Source: Planctomycetales bacterium (lineage in GTDB: Bacteria; Planctomycetota; UBA11346). Taken from it: a stretch of DNA of 15,025 nt. The stretch covers positions 1 through 15,025 of the forward strand of contig JANYGY010000159.1 in NCBI GenBank assembly GCA_025362255.1. The letters run 5' to 3'. Shown here in pieces: positions 1 to 7,378 of this stretch (position 1 is its first letter; every line of letters begins with the position of its first letter). The notes under the pieces are model-generated. The model saw only the letters and a list, made by a program, of their open reading frames with translations. It was not told the DNA's origin and searched no databases. The translations under genes and the position numbers were made by a program.

Positions 1-632
1 TGATCGATTGCGATCCTCAGGCCAACGCAAGCTCGGTATTAGCGCCCACCGTTCAGGGGGCTTCGGTTTTTAGTGGTCAGGCACCACTTAAGACTGATTC
101 AGAAAACCTCTGGATCATTCCCGCTAGCCCAACATTGATAGACGAAGAGCGCCGACTGGCAAAACAAGATGGGGGGCGATTTACCCTCAGATCGCTGATC
201 AAGCCCCTTCGCGACCAATTCGATCTCATTTATATTGATTGCCCGCCGAATTTATCCTGGCTCCCTACCAACGCTCTCTTGGCCGCTGATTATCTGATAC
301 TGCCGCTTCAGTGTGAATACTTTGCTATGGAAGGACTCGGGCAACTCCTTGCATACGTTGAGGATGTTCGTCAGGATGCGGGAGCGACGATTGAGCTCCT
401 AGGAATATTGTTGACCATGTATGACGACCGTCACCCAATCGCTCGGCAAGTGGCCGCAGACATGCGCGATCATTTTGGTGAAAAAGTAATGGCTCGTCCG
501 ATTCCTCGAGACATTGCGCTGGCGGCGGCTCCGAGTCACGCGCAAACGATTCTTACCTACGACCCGCTCTGCCCAGGCGCAATTGCCTACGCTGCGGCCG
601 CGAAAGAAATCCTGCATGGCCTTAAGCGATAA
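1..632 (+). CDS. parA: ParA-family chromosome partitioning ATPase (5' end missing)
   Basis: This is the C-terminal part of a ParA/Soj-type deviant Walker ATPase; the start and the Walker A' P-loop lie upstream of the window. The reading frame is open from base 3 and begins with IDCDPQANASS, the D-x-D-P-Q-A-N motif that follows the P-loop in ParA proteins. IYIDCPPNLSWLPTNALLAAD is the Walker B region, and LLGILLTMYDDRHPIARQV is a typical ParA C-terminal segment. ParA binds DNA non-specifically in its ATP form and moves ParB-parS complexes, segregating replicated origins. The codon ATA-GAC-GAA around base 138 is internal, so the apparent Met at 135 is not the start. The stop TAA lies inside the beginning of parB (17-base overlap), indicating an operon with coupled translation. 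A MinD-like ATPase is less likely given the ParB partner. Confidence 0.95.
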   Translation, partial: IDCDPQANASSVLAPTVQGASVFSGQAPLKTDSENLWIIPASPTLIDEERRLAKQDGGRFTLRSLIKPLRDQFDLIYIDCPPNLSWLPTNALLAADYLILPLQCEYFAMEGLGQLLAYVEDVRQDAGATIELLGILLTMYDDRHPIARQVAADMRDHFGEKVMARPIPRDIALAAAPSHAQTILTYDPLCPGAIAYAAAAKEILHGLKR

Positions 633-1494
633 CAGTCTCGGCCGAGGAATTTCCGATGTCCTAGCCAAAACGATCCGGCGCGAGCCGCTTAAAGGCTATC
701 TGGAAGTGGACATTGGATTGGTCGTGCCTCCTCGGGAAAACCCCCGGCAAAGTTTCGACCAAACGGCAATCGACGAACTCGCGCATAGCATAGCTCTTCA
801 TGGAATTATGCAGCCAATAGTTGTATTGCGTCGTGAGGTGGGATTCGAGATTGTCAGTGGCGAGCGTCGTTACCGCGCTGCCAAGCAGGCCGGACTGGCT
901 AAAATTCCCGTCGTGGTGCGAGAGGACGATTCGCCCCAGCACCTCGCCGAGCTACGGCTGATTGAAAATATCCAACGAGAGGATCTCAATCCCCTCGAAC
1001 TTGCCCGTGCATTTCAGATCCTGATCGAACAGCATAGTCTCACCCATGACGACCTCGCAACCCGTCTGGGCAAGCCCCGCAGCGGCATTAGCAATACCTT
1101 GCGCATTTTGGCCTTGCCGGCCTCGCTGCATCCGCACCTGCTGTCAGGCGTAATTTCGTTAGGCCATGCCAAGGCGCTTCTTAGCGCCACTGATTCAGGA
1201 TGGCAGCTGTTGCTGGCCAAACGGATCGTCGACGAAGGCCTGTCCGTCCGCGAAACCGAACAATTGGCCAAAGCCGGAGCACCGCCCATTTCAGCAGCTG
1301 GGCCCGCACGCAGCGAACCGCCTCCGCACATCCGCGAACTCGAACACAATCTGAAGCTGCTTTTCGGCACCACCGTCAAAGTCAAAGAACAGGCCGGCGG
1401 CAAAGGCACGATGACCGTCCATTTCCACAGCCGCGACCATTTTCAACGCATGATCGCCCTGTTGGCCAAAGTCATGGACAAAGACAAAAATTAG
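616..1494 (+). CDS. parB: ParB-family chromosome partitioning CTPase / parS-binding protein
   Basis: A 292-residue ParB/Spo0J protein that binds centromere-like parS sites, spreads as a CTP-dependent clamp and stimulates ParA. The N-terminus carries LGRG (residues 8-11), the short arginine-containing motif by which chromosomal ParBs activate ParA. The nuclease-like N-domain holds box II GERRYRAA (82-89) and ENIQRED (117-123), the usual CTP-binding motifs. A helix-turn-helix for parS contact lies near 143-166, and a C-terminal dimerisation segment around 240-288. I chose ATG 616 because it puts LGRG near the N-terminus, as in the family, and a purine-rich GAAAGAAA sits just upstream. An in-frame ATG at 514 would add 34 basic, ParA-shadow residues. 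It overlaps parA by 17 bases. No parS sequence is seen in the window. Confidence 0.95.
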   Translation: MALSDNSLGRGISDVLAKTIRREPLKGYLEVDIGLVVPPRENPRQSFDQTAIDELAHSIALHGIMQPIVVLRREVGFEIVSGERRYRAAKQAGLAKIPVVVREDDSPQHLAELRLIENIQREDLNPLELARAFQILIEQHSLTHDDLATRLGKPRSGISNTLRILALPASLHPHLLSGVISLGHAKALLSATDSGWQLLLAKRIVDEGLSVRETEQLAKAGAPPISAAGPARSEPPPHIRELEHNLKLLFGTTVKVKEQAGGKGTMTVHFHSRDHFQRMIALLAKVMDKDKN

Positions 1495-1628
1495 AGGCAC
1501 TCGGAGAACAGGAGAACAAGAGAAGCTTACCGGATTCCACAGGGTTATTCCGGCCCAGACCATAGCCGCCTCTGCGTCCTCTTGCCGTCCTCTGCGAACT
1601 CCTGTTCTCCCTCTGTTCTCCCGAATTT
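1495..1628. repeat. Convergent intergenic spacer with imperfect inverted repeat and CCTCTGCG motifs
   Basis: Between the ends of parB (+) and the DUF2167 gene (-). The left arm, 1501-1520 (TCGGAGAACAGGAGAACAAG), pairs imperfectly with 1599-1624, whose complement reads TCGGGAGAACAGAGGGAGA and onward. CCTCTGCG occurs at 1569-1576 and 1589-1596, and CTCCTGTT at 1599-1606. The same motifs in the same order recur at 9941-9967, so this is one copy of a dispersed hairpin family. It may serve as a bidirectional terminator or be a small non-autonomous mobile repeat; the function is inferred only from position and fold. Confidence 0.6.
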
Positions 1629-2561
1629 TCAGTGTTCGCGTTTGGGCGACGTGGCCGTCCGATTTTTGACAAATTTCCAAATCCAGCCACCCGCAACCGC
1701 AAGGCCGACGAGAAGGGGTTTGATGAAGGCGAGAAGGAACTTGCCGATCACCGCGAGAAGTCCCGTTTTTGCCAGAACTCCGCCGGCAATCAGGGCCGCG
1801 ATGCCGCCGACCGCGACCTTGTCGATCGACGAATCGAACTCGTGGTAACGTTCACCGGACAACACGGTGGTGCTCGCCAATAAAGCCTGAGAAGAAGCCG
1901 CAACCGTGGCGAGATTGGAGGGGTCATCGATGGTGTTCATCTCAAGCACGCCACGACGGGTGAGCACGCGGACGCAATAGTTCAGCGTTTCGCCTTTCGA
2001 ACTGCTAAAGACCAGCCGCTTCGCCCAATACAATTTGTGTTGCGCGGGATCGTAATGTGGCGGCTCGCTCCAGCCCAACAGGATGGCGGTGTCGTACCCG
2101 CTCGCCTTGCGTGCCTCGTTGCCCGCCAGGACGTCCTCTTTCATCTGGGTCAGAAGTTCGCTGAAGTCGATTGATTTCGCATCCGAATCCGCCACGTGAC
2201 CGTGTTCCGGATCGTACGAAATGATCGTCATCCAGCCTGCCTCATCCGCGGTCGGCATGACCAGGCCAACTACCGAAGGGTCCTCAGGGTTGTGGCAGAC
2301 CTTCTCGACGATGTAGCGCGCTTCGTCCTTGGCCAAAAAGAACTGTGAGGACGGGATATCTAAGGTCGCGAGCTTGTCGCCGACCGCCACCAAACCGTGC
2401 ATCGGATGCAGCGTCCGACCTTTCACGACCAGCGGCTCACCCGCCTCAGGTGCGGCGTTTGGGGTAGGCACGGTGCTGGGGTCATCGGTCCCAGCGAACA
2501 CCGACGAGCTGATAATCAGAGAAGATAGAACGACCCACGAAAGCATCGACCAAGTACGCAT
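1629..2561 (-). CDS. DUF2167 family membrane-anchored protein
   Basis: A 310-residue envelope protein resembling the DUF2167 family (COG4714), annotated by tradition as a predicted membrane-anchored regulator of amylopullulanase; its true function is unknown. It has an N-terminal signal peptide (hydrophobic stretch 7-22, likely cleavage after VFA at 23). A periplasmic domain follows with the family-like segment GWSEPPHYDPAQHKLYWAK (163-181), and a hydrophobic C-terminal region (about 249-298, probably two membrane passes) ends in a basic tail. The start at 2561 is supported by AGAGG five bases upstream. It lies 68 bp downstream of lon on the same strand, so it may be read through from lon, though the gap is large enough for its own promoter. 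Family assignment is from remembered motif similarity, not a search. Confidence 0.75.
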   Translation of the reverse strand: MRTWSMLSWVVLSSLIISSSVFAGTDDPSTVPTPNAAPEAGEPLVVKGRTLHPMHGLVAVGDKLATLDIPSSQFFLAKDEARYIVEKVCHNPEDPSVVGLVMPTADEAGWMTIISYDPEHGHVADSDAKSIDFSELLTQMKEDVLAGNEARKASGYDTAILLGWSEPPHYDPAQHKLYWAKRLVFSSSKGETLNYCVRVLTRRGVLEMNTIDDPSNLATVAASSQALLASTTVLSGERYHEFDSSIDKVAVGGIAALIAGGVLAKTGLLAVIGKFLLAFIKPLLVGLAVAGGWIWKFVKNRTATSPKREH

Positions 2562-2629
2562 GAAAACCTCTGGCGACCGTGGTATTGGGTTCGTCGCTCA
2601 GAAGCAAGAGGTGCTCATCTCCACAATTC

Positions 2630-5092
2630 TCACTTTTTGGCTATCAAACCAGCAGCGTGCAGCACCTCATCGAGGCGGCTAACGAAACGCACCGCCAAGC
2701 CTGCCTTCACCAGGGCAGGCAATTCGTCGTAGTCGCGCTCATTGGCCGCGGGCAACAACACCCGGGTGAGGCCGCTGCGTTTGGCGGCGACCAGTTTTTC
2801 GCGAACCCCGCCAATCGGGTAGACCCGGCCCGTCAGGGTCAGCTCGCCGGTCATGCCGAGCTTGCGGATGACCGGCTTGCCCAAGGCAAGGGACAGGATC
2901 GCGGTGGCGATGGTGACTCCCGCCGAGGGCCCATCCTTGGGGGTCGCTCCGGCCGGCACATGGACATGGATCACATGGGTGTCGAACCAGTCCGCCGGAA
3001 TCCCCAGACGTTGGCCGTGGGCCATGAGATGGCTGCGGGCAAGCGTGGCGCTCTCCTTCATCACATCACCGAGCTGGCCGGTCAGAACCAGACTGCCTTT
3101 GTCCGCCCGACTGGCGACGACTTCAATTTCGAGGGTCGCCCCGCCCATGCTGGTCCAGGCCAAGCCGGTGACCACGCCGGGAACTGGCTCGGCGAGCAGC
3201 TCGTCGTCCCGCAGTTGCGGCTTGCCCAGGTATCGCACCAGCGTCTGCGGAGTGATCGCGTGTTTGCTCGTGTCGCCCTCGGCGCGCGCCTTGGCGATCT
3301 TGCGGCAGATCTTGGCGATCACCTGTTCGAGTTGGCGGACCCCAGCCTCGCGGGCGTAATCGCGGACCAGCGGAGTCAAAGCCGCTTTGCCGAAAATCAC
3401 ATCGGTGCGCTTGAGTCCGTGGGCGGCACGCTGTTTCGGGATGAGATGGTCGGCCGCGATCACCCGCTTTTCGGCCTCGACGTATCCCGCGAGGCGGATG
3501 ATTTCCATGCGATCACGCAGGGCTTCGGGGATGCTGCCGAGATCGTTGGCGGTGCAGATGAACAGCACCTGCGACAGATCCACACGCACGTCGAGGTAGT
3601 GGTCGAGAAAATCGCGGTTCTGTTCCGGGTCGAGCACCTCAAGCAGCGCGGCTGAAGGATCACCGTGACTGCCCCGGGCAAGTTTGTCGATTTCATCGAG
3701 CATGATCACCGGGTTCATCGTGCCGCAGCGCTTCAAAGCCTGCACCGGTTTGCCCGGCAGGGCGCCGACATAGGTCCGGCGGTGACCTTTGATCTCGGCT
3801 TCGTCGCGCATGCCGCCGAGGGAAAAGCGGTAGAATTTCCGCCCGAGATTACGCGCGATCGATGCTCCGATCGACGTCTTACCCGTCCCCGGCGGACCGA
3901 TCAGCGCGATGATCCCGCCGCCGCGATCGGCTTTGAGCTTGCGCACCGCGACAAATTCCGTGATGCGATCCTTGACGTCTTCCAGACCATAATGATCAGC
4001 GTCCAGACCGCGACGCAGCGTCGGCAGATCAAGGATATCCTCGCTGGTCACGCCCCACGGCAGATCGGTGAGCCAATCCAGCCGCGACCGGGTCACGCCG
4101 TACTCAGCCGAGTGCGGATCCAGGACCTGGAGCTTGCGCAACTCCTCGTCGATGACCTGCGCCGTCTCTGCGCTCAGCGCGGCATTTTTTTCAGCCACCC
4201 GATCGCGAAACCGCTTGAGGTCGAGGCTCTTGTCATCGGTCTCGAGTCCGAGTTCGGTCTTGATCACCTTGAGTTGTTCATTGAGGAAGAATTTGCGCTG
4301 ATGCTCGCCGACTTTTTCTTCGATCTGACCTTGGATCTTGGTCTTCATCTGGGCGAGCTGGGTCTCCTTGGCGAGCAGCACCAGGACCTTTTCCATGCGC
4401 GGCACGACCGGCACGGTTTCGAGGATATGCTGCAGCTCTTCGCGCTTGGCGGTGGTCAGCGACGCGGCCATGTCGGCGAGACGTGAAGGTCCGTCGAGAT
4501 TGTTGAAGTTGGCCAACACCAACTTGATTTCATCGGCGAAAACTGGGTTGTATTGCACCAGGTCCTTGAGCGAGGTGACGATCGCCATGGCGCATGAGCG
4601 GACCTGCGGATCGGCGGCGTCGACCCCGGGGCGCAAGGCTTCGCCGGTGACCAGGATGTGGGGTTCGCTGGCGGTGATCTGCGAGACGCGAAAGCGCGCG
4701 ACCACTTGCGCAAAGACCTGCAACCCGCCCGAATCGATCTCCTGGAATTTGATCACCCGCGCGATCGCTCCCATCGGCAGCAGCATCTCGGCGGTGTACG
4801 TGCTGGCATCCTCCAGCGATTCGCGGGTCATGAAAAAACCGACGTACCCATGGTGGTGCTCGACCGCAGCTTTGACCGCGGCCGCGAGACGACCGGCCGG
4901 AATCACCAGCGGCAGCATCATCGAGGGGAAAACCGGGCGCTGATTCAATGGCAGGGCGATCAGCGCATTGGGCAGCACCTCGTCGGGCTTGACCGGTATC
5001 TGAACGCTCGAGCTGACCGGTTTTGCGGGTTCATGCGCTTGTCCAGGCGGAACGATTTCGGCATCTTTCTCTGGACGTTGATCATCAGCCAT
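2630..5092 (-). CDS. lon: ATP-dependent protease Lon (LonA type)
   Basis: A complete 820-residue LonA protease that unfolds and degrades damaged and regulatory proteins in the cytoplasm as a hexamer. Domains in order are: N-terminal substrate-binding LON domain (about 44-245), coiled-coil linker (about 246-345), AAA+ module, and C-terminal serine protease domain. Walker A is GPPGTGKT (399-406) and Walker B is VIMLDEID (462-469). The catalytic serine is S723 in DGPSAG and the catalytic lysine is K766 in GGVREKL, 43 residues apart as in E. coli Lon (S679/K722). The N-terminus has a hydrophilic extension of about 40 residues before the first LON strand. ATG at 5092 is preceded by GGAG (plus-strand 5100-5103) at seven bases. 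The gene is divergent from ruvA with only 69 bp between starts. No transmembrane segment is evident, so it is not LonB. Confidence 0.98.
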   Translation of the reverse strand: MADDQRPEKDAEIVPPGQAHEPAKPVSSSVQIPVKPDEVLPNALIALPLNQRPVFPSMMLPLVIPAGRLAAAVKAAVEHHHGYVGFFMTRESLEDASTYTAEMLLPMGAIARVIKFQEIDSGGLQVFAQVVARFRVSQITASEPHILVTGEALRPGVDAADPQVRSCAMAIVTSLKDLVQYNPVFADEIKLVLANFNNLDGPSRLADMAASLTTAKREELQHILETVPVVPRMEKVLVLLAKETQLAQMKTKIQGQIEEKVGEHQRKFFLNEQLKVIKTELGLETDDKSLDLKRFRDRVAEKNAALSAETAQVIDEELRKLQVLDPHSAEYGVTRSRLDWLTDLPWGVTSEDILDLPTLRRGLDADHYGLEDVKDRITEFVAVRKLKADRGGGIIALIGPPGTGKTSIGASIARNLGRKFYRFSLGGMRDEAEIKGHRRTYVGALPGKPVQALKRCGTMNPVIMLDEIDKLARGSHGDPSAALLEVLDPEQNRDFLDHYLDVRVDLSQVLFICTANDLGSIPEALRDRMEIIRLAGYVEAEKRVIAADHLIPKQRAAHGLKRTDVIFGKAALTPLVRDYAREAGVRQLEQVIAKICRKIAKARAEGDTSKHAITPQTLVRYLGKPQLRDDELLAEPVPGVVTGLAWTSMGGATLEIEVVASRADKGSLVLTGQLGDVMKESATLARSHLMAHGQRLGIPADWFDTHVIHVHVPAGATPKDGPSAGVTIATAILSLALGKPVIRKLGMTGELTLTGRVYPIGGVREKLVAAKRSGLTRVLLPAANERDYDELPALVKAGLAVRFVSRLDEVLHAAGLIAKK

Positions 5093-5161
5093 GGGTGGGC
5101 TCCGGGTCGAAATGACAGTGAACGCGGTTGCTGTCGCATGGATCGTGCCACGGTGAACGGC

Positions 5162-5767
5162 ATGTACGATTTTCTGCGCGGCACCGTGGCCAATCTCGAT
5201 GTCACCGGACGCTTATCATTGGATGTGAATGGCGTCGGCTATTCCCTCCGGGTCAGCGAGCAGACGCGGCGCAACATCCCCCTAGGCGGGCAGACGGTCA
5301 CCATCCACGTGCGGCTGATCGTGCGCGAGGATGACCTCATCTTGTTCGGCTTTGCCGATGCTGCCGAGCGCGCGGCTTTCGACCTCTTGCTGTCGGTGCA
5401 GCAGGTCGGCCCAGCGGTGGCTCTCGCGGTGCTCTCGCATCTCGGCGTAGGAGCCTTGCGCCAAGCGCTGATCGACCGCGATGCCACGGCGTTACGCAAG
5501 GTGAAGGGGGTCGGTCCCAAATCGGCCGAGCGCATCGTGCTGGAGCTGGCCGACAAAGTCGAACGCATCCCTGCCCCGCTGCACATCGCGCCCAGCGGCG
5601 CTGCCCGCATTGCACCCGCAGGCGTGCTCGCAGTTGAGGAAGCTCTGCGCGGCCTGGTCGTCCTCGGCTTCGGCACTAAGGAGGCCACCGATGCTCTGGC
5701 GAAGATCCAGCAGCCCGGCCTGGCCAGCGAACAGCTGCTACGCGCTGCGCTGGGTGTTTTGCGGTAA
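5162..5767 (+). CDS. ruvA: Holliday junction branch migration protein RuvA
   Basis: A 201-residue RuvA, the DNA-binding subunit that holds four-way junctions flat and loads RuvB for branch migration during recombinational repair. Domain I (1-65) is the OB fold and ends with REDDLILFGF; E56 and D57 match the acidic pin residues of E. coli RuvA. Domain II (about 66-135) has two helix-hairpin-helix motifs, around SVQQVGPAVAL (78-88) and VKGVGPKSAERIV (114-126). Domain III (about 156-201) is the RuvB-binding helical domain. ATG 5162 gives the family-typical beginning MYDFLRG. Start codons at 5138 and further upstream are in frame but would add residues read from the lon spacer and lon antisense. 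ruvB and ruvC are not adjacent here, so ruvA appears to stand alone. Confidence 0.96.
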   Translation: MYDFLRGTVANLDVTGRLSLDVNGVGYSLRVSEQTRRNIPLGGQTVTIHVRLIVREDDLILFGFADAAERAAFDLLLSVQQVGPAVALAVLSHLGVGALRQALIDRDATALRKVKGVGPKSAERIVLELADKVERIPAPLHIAPSGAARIAPAGVLAVEEALRGLVVLGFGTKEATDALAKIQQPGLASEQLLRAALGVLR

Positions 5768-5830
5768 GTTCGATAATTATTCAATCGTCGCGTCTGACAC
5801 CGACAACATTTCAACAACTTTCAAAACGTG

Positions 5831-5859
5831 ACATGGGCGGCTCGCCCATGTGTCTTTTT
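5831..5859 (+). terminator. Palindrome plus T-run, probable ruvA terminator
   Basis: A perfect 9-bp stem, ACATGGGCG at 5831-5839 and CGCCCATGT at 5843-5851 with a GCT loop, is followed by TCTTTTT, with five T at 5855-5859. That is the layout of an intrinsic terminator on the plus strand, 63 bases past the ruvA stop. The palindrome is also a member of the repeat described at 5870-5888, so the terminator may be a co-opted repeat. Confidence 0.6.
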
Positions 5860-5869
5860 CGCACTCGAA

Positions 5870-5888
5870 CATGGGCGGGCCGCCCATG
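5870..5888. repeat. CATGGGCGG palindrome, second copy of REP-like unit
   Basis: A perfect inverted repeat, CATGGGCGG at 5870-5878 and CCGCCCATG at 5880-5888 with one central G. It shares CATGGGCG and CGCCCATG with the palindrome at 5831-5851, 39 bases upstream. Both lie in the 134-bp spacer between the convergent ruvA and the small gene ending at 5902. Such short GC-rich palindromes in spacers resemble REP-type elements; I recall similar CATGGGCG palindromes in PVC and other environmental genomes, but could not check this. Confidence 0.65.
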
Positions 5889-5901
5889 CTACATGAAGAA
5901 A

Positions 5902-6279
5902 TTACTCAATCCCACCAGTCAAATCAGCGCTGATCGTTTCGGTCCCCGGCAGGCACAGCAAGAATGGCTCGCCCCACTGGGCCTTGTCCAACACATCCCA
6001 GATCACCGCCGTGGCCGCCTCAGGCCCGCTGATGCGTTGCAGGCGCAGACCATGATCGCCGCCGCTGACCAGACGCCCGGGGCCATCGCCGCTTTCCTCG
6101 ATCGGCGTGAAGCGCGCGGCGACCGCCCCGGCTTCGCTCCAGCCGGTGATCGCGCACCACTGTTCACCGTCATCCAAATGCAGTTTCAGGGCGTTGATCG
6201 TACGACCCACCGCCGTTTCCTTGAACGTCGCCATGGTCGGCAGGTCGACGTTGTCGTTGGGAAGGATGTCGATGTACAT
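5902..6279 (-). CDS. Hypothetical protein downstream of the acyltransferase
   Basis: A 125-residue protein I do not recognise. It begins MYIDILPNDNVDLPTMATF and contains INALKLHLDDGEQWCAITGWSE and a C-terminal stretch with WDVLDKAQWGEPFLLCLP. It has no signal peptide, membrane segment or metal-binding cluster; the composition is acidic and globular. ATG 6279 lies 8 bases after the stop of the LpxL/HtrB-like gene, so the two are almost certainly co-transcribed and possibly translationally coupled. The frame stays open upstream to 6576, but that extension is arginine-rich and lies wholly over the acyltransferase gene, so it is a shadow. Its location suggests a role linked to envelope lipid work, but the sequence gives no direct support for that. 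Confidence 0.7.
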   Translation of the reverse strand: MYIDILPNDNVDLPTMATFKETAVGRTINALKLHLDDGEQWCAITGWSEAGAVAARFTPIEESGDGPGRLVSGGDHGLRLQRISGPEAATAVIWDVLDKAQWGEPFLLCLPGTETISADLTGGIE

Positions 6280-6287
6280 GGGTTTAC

Positions 6288-7217
6288 TCAGCGAAAGAAA
6301 TCGAGCCCTAAACGCCAGCGCGGATCTGCGGTCGAGCATTCCGGGGGCGTGTCGGAAAAACGGCGATGATGCCAAAAATACTGTCCGGGAAAGGCGGCGA
6401 TCAAAGCCGAGAGCACATCCATGATCCGTTGGGTGGCGGCTTCGGGGGTCATCTGACTGACGTCGAAGGGCCGCAAGGAATACACCCGCGTCTCGCCCGC
6501 GCGCACCCGCAAGGCGAACGCTGGCACGACCCACGACGATGTGCGCTGGGCGAAAAAAGCCGGCCCCGGATGGCACCAGGCAGGGATTCCGAGAAAAGTC
6601 GCGGGCGTCGCTTCTTCACGTCGAGGACGCTGGTCAGCGATCAGCCCGACCACCCCGCCGGTACGCAGGACCTTGATCACGGTCACCGCTCCCGTGCGGT
6701 CGCCTTGCCGAGTGAGCAACACTTCGGCGCCGGTGATTTCGCGGCGGCGATTGAGCAGCGCATCCATCGCCGGGTTGTGCTGCGCTTTGGCGTAGACGAC
6801 CGCGCGGTGATAACAGGACCTGCCGCCGATCACGGCGCCGTCCCAGTTGCCCAGATGAGCGGTAGCCATGACCATCCCGCGATGCCGGGATTGGGTCAGC
6901 CTCATCCATGCGGGATTGGCGGGGTGGGAATGCTTTTCAATCCCATCGACACCACCGGCCGTCCAGATTTCGACAAAATTCGCCCCAATCGTCGCATAGG
7001 CCCGCCGACTGACCCGGGCACGCGCTGACCCGCGCAGGCCCAAGGTTCGCTCCAAGGTGGCATTGACGAGCGCCCTCCTGACCCCCATTCGCCATGCGAG
7101 AACTCCCAGGCTGCCGCCGAGTCGACAGGCGGTATCTGCGGCCAATCGTTGAAAAAAAGGCAGGATCAGGCGCACCAGCATCGGGCAGGCAGCGTTGCTG
7201 CCTGAACCCCCATACAA
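6288..7217 (-). CDS. LpxL/HtrB-family lipid A (Kdo2-lipid) acyltransferase-like protein
   Basis: A 309-residue member of the bacterial lysophospholipid/lipid A acyltransferase family (LpxL, LpxM, HtrB), which moves acyl chains onto lipid A precursors at the inner membrane. The catalytic motif H(x)4D is seen as HLGNWD (H121, D126). Near the C-terminus QYFWHHRRF matches the family's conserved Q-Y/L-x-W-x-H-R-R-F block, and GGVVGLIADQRP resembles the family's D-Q segment. The N-terminal hydrophobic stretch (about 14-40) would anchor it. Start choice is uncertain: ATG 7217 has no clear ribosome site. ATG 7181, 36 bases inside, gives MLVRLILPFFQ, a more typical N-terminus. A small GGCAGC/GCTGCC hairpin lies just before that second ATG. 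Substrate cannot be told from sequence; an ornithine- or other aminolipid acyltransferase is possible. Confidence 0.87.
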   Translation of the reverse strand: MYGGSGSNAACPMLVRLILPFFQRLAADTACRLGGSLGVLAWRMGVRRALVNATLERTLGLRGSARARVSRRAYATIGANFVEIWTAGGVDGIEKHSHPANPAWMRLTQSRHRGMVMATAHLGNWDGAVIGGRSCYHRAVVYAKAQHNPAMDALLNRRREITGAEVLLTRQGDRTGAVTVIKVLRTGGVVGLIADQRPRREEATPATFLGIPAWCHPGPAFFAQRTSSWVVPAFALRVRAGETRVYSLRPFDVSQMTPEAATQRIMDVLSALIAAFPGQYFWHHRRFSDTPPECSTADPRWRLGLDFFR

Positions 7218-7378
7218 CCACGGATTGCCGGAATTTCCCGCACCGATTCTGAGTCAGACACCAGGGGCAGCGGCTTTCCGCTCGTGTTTGCCCTGGTGAT
7301 GTGGGATCGAAAGCTCATCGGTCGCACGTCGCGCTTGTTCGTCCCTGTCCAAGCTCGCTCGTGCCTCGGAGTCTCGCC
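7218..7378. promoter_or_regulatory. Divergent promoter region with 40-bp nested hairpin
   Basis: The spacer between the divergently transcribed acyltransferase and lipoprotein genes. It holds outer arms CACCAGGG (7259-7266) and CCCTGGTG (7291-7298), perfect over 8 bp, and a nested inner stem AGCGG (7269-7273) / CCGCT (7278-7282) with loop CTTT. It could be an operator, a 5' leader structure or a cruciform. No convincing -35/-10 pair was picked out. Confidence 0.45.
7368..7371 (+). promoter_or_regulatory. Ribosome binding site deciding the lipoprotein start
   Basis: GGAG lies seven bases before ATG 7379. The frame is open to an ATG at 7301, but only the start at 7379 has this site and yields a proper lipoprotein signal peptide, so it is preferred. 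Confidence 0.65.

Noticed and set aside
514..615. Longer ParB start at 514
   Set aside because: It would add 34 residues overlapping parA, rich in Arg, and would move the LGRG motif away from the N-terminus, where ParB proteins carry it.
2195..2215. CCACGTGACCGTG as a parS site
   Set aside because: It has only the central CACGTG; the flanks do not match the TGTTTCACGTGAAACA consensus, and it lies inside the DUF2167 coding sequence.
2579..3655. Long plus-strand open frame (358 codons) opposite lon, and similar ones at 3665-4486 and 4338-4943
   Set aside because: They lie fully antisense to a gene with all Lon motifs; their products are Arg/Gly/His-rich without any recognisable domain, as expected for shadows in GC-rich DNA.
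4658..5161. In-frame upstream extension of RuvA giving a 369-residue product
   Set aside because: The added part is antisense to lon and the lon spacer; RuvA family proteins begin at MYDFLRG or equivalent.
6280..6576. Upstream extension of the small gene ending at 5902 (to 224 residues)
   Set aside because: The extension lies entirely within the acyltransferase gene on the same strand in another frame and is arginine-rich; ATG 6279 right after the stop at 6288 fits an operon.
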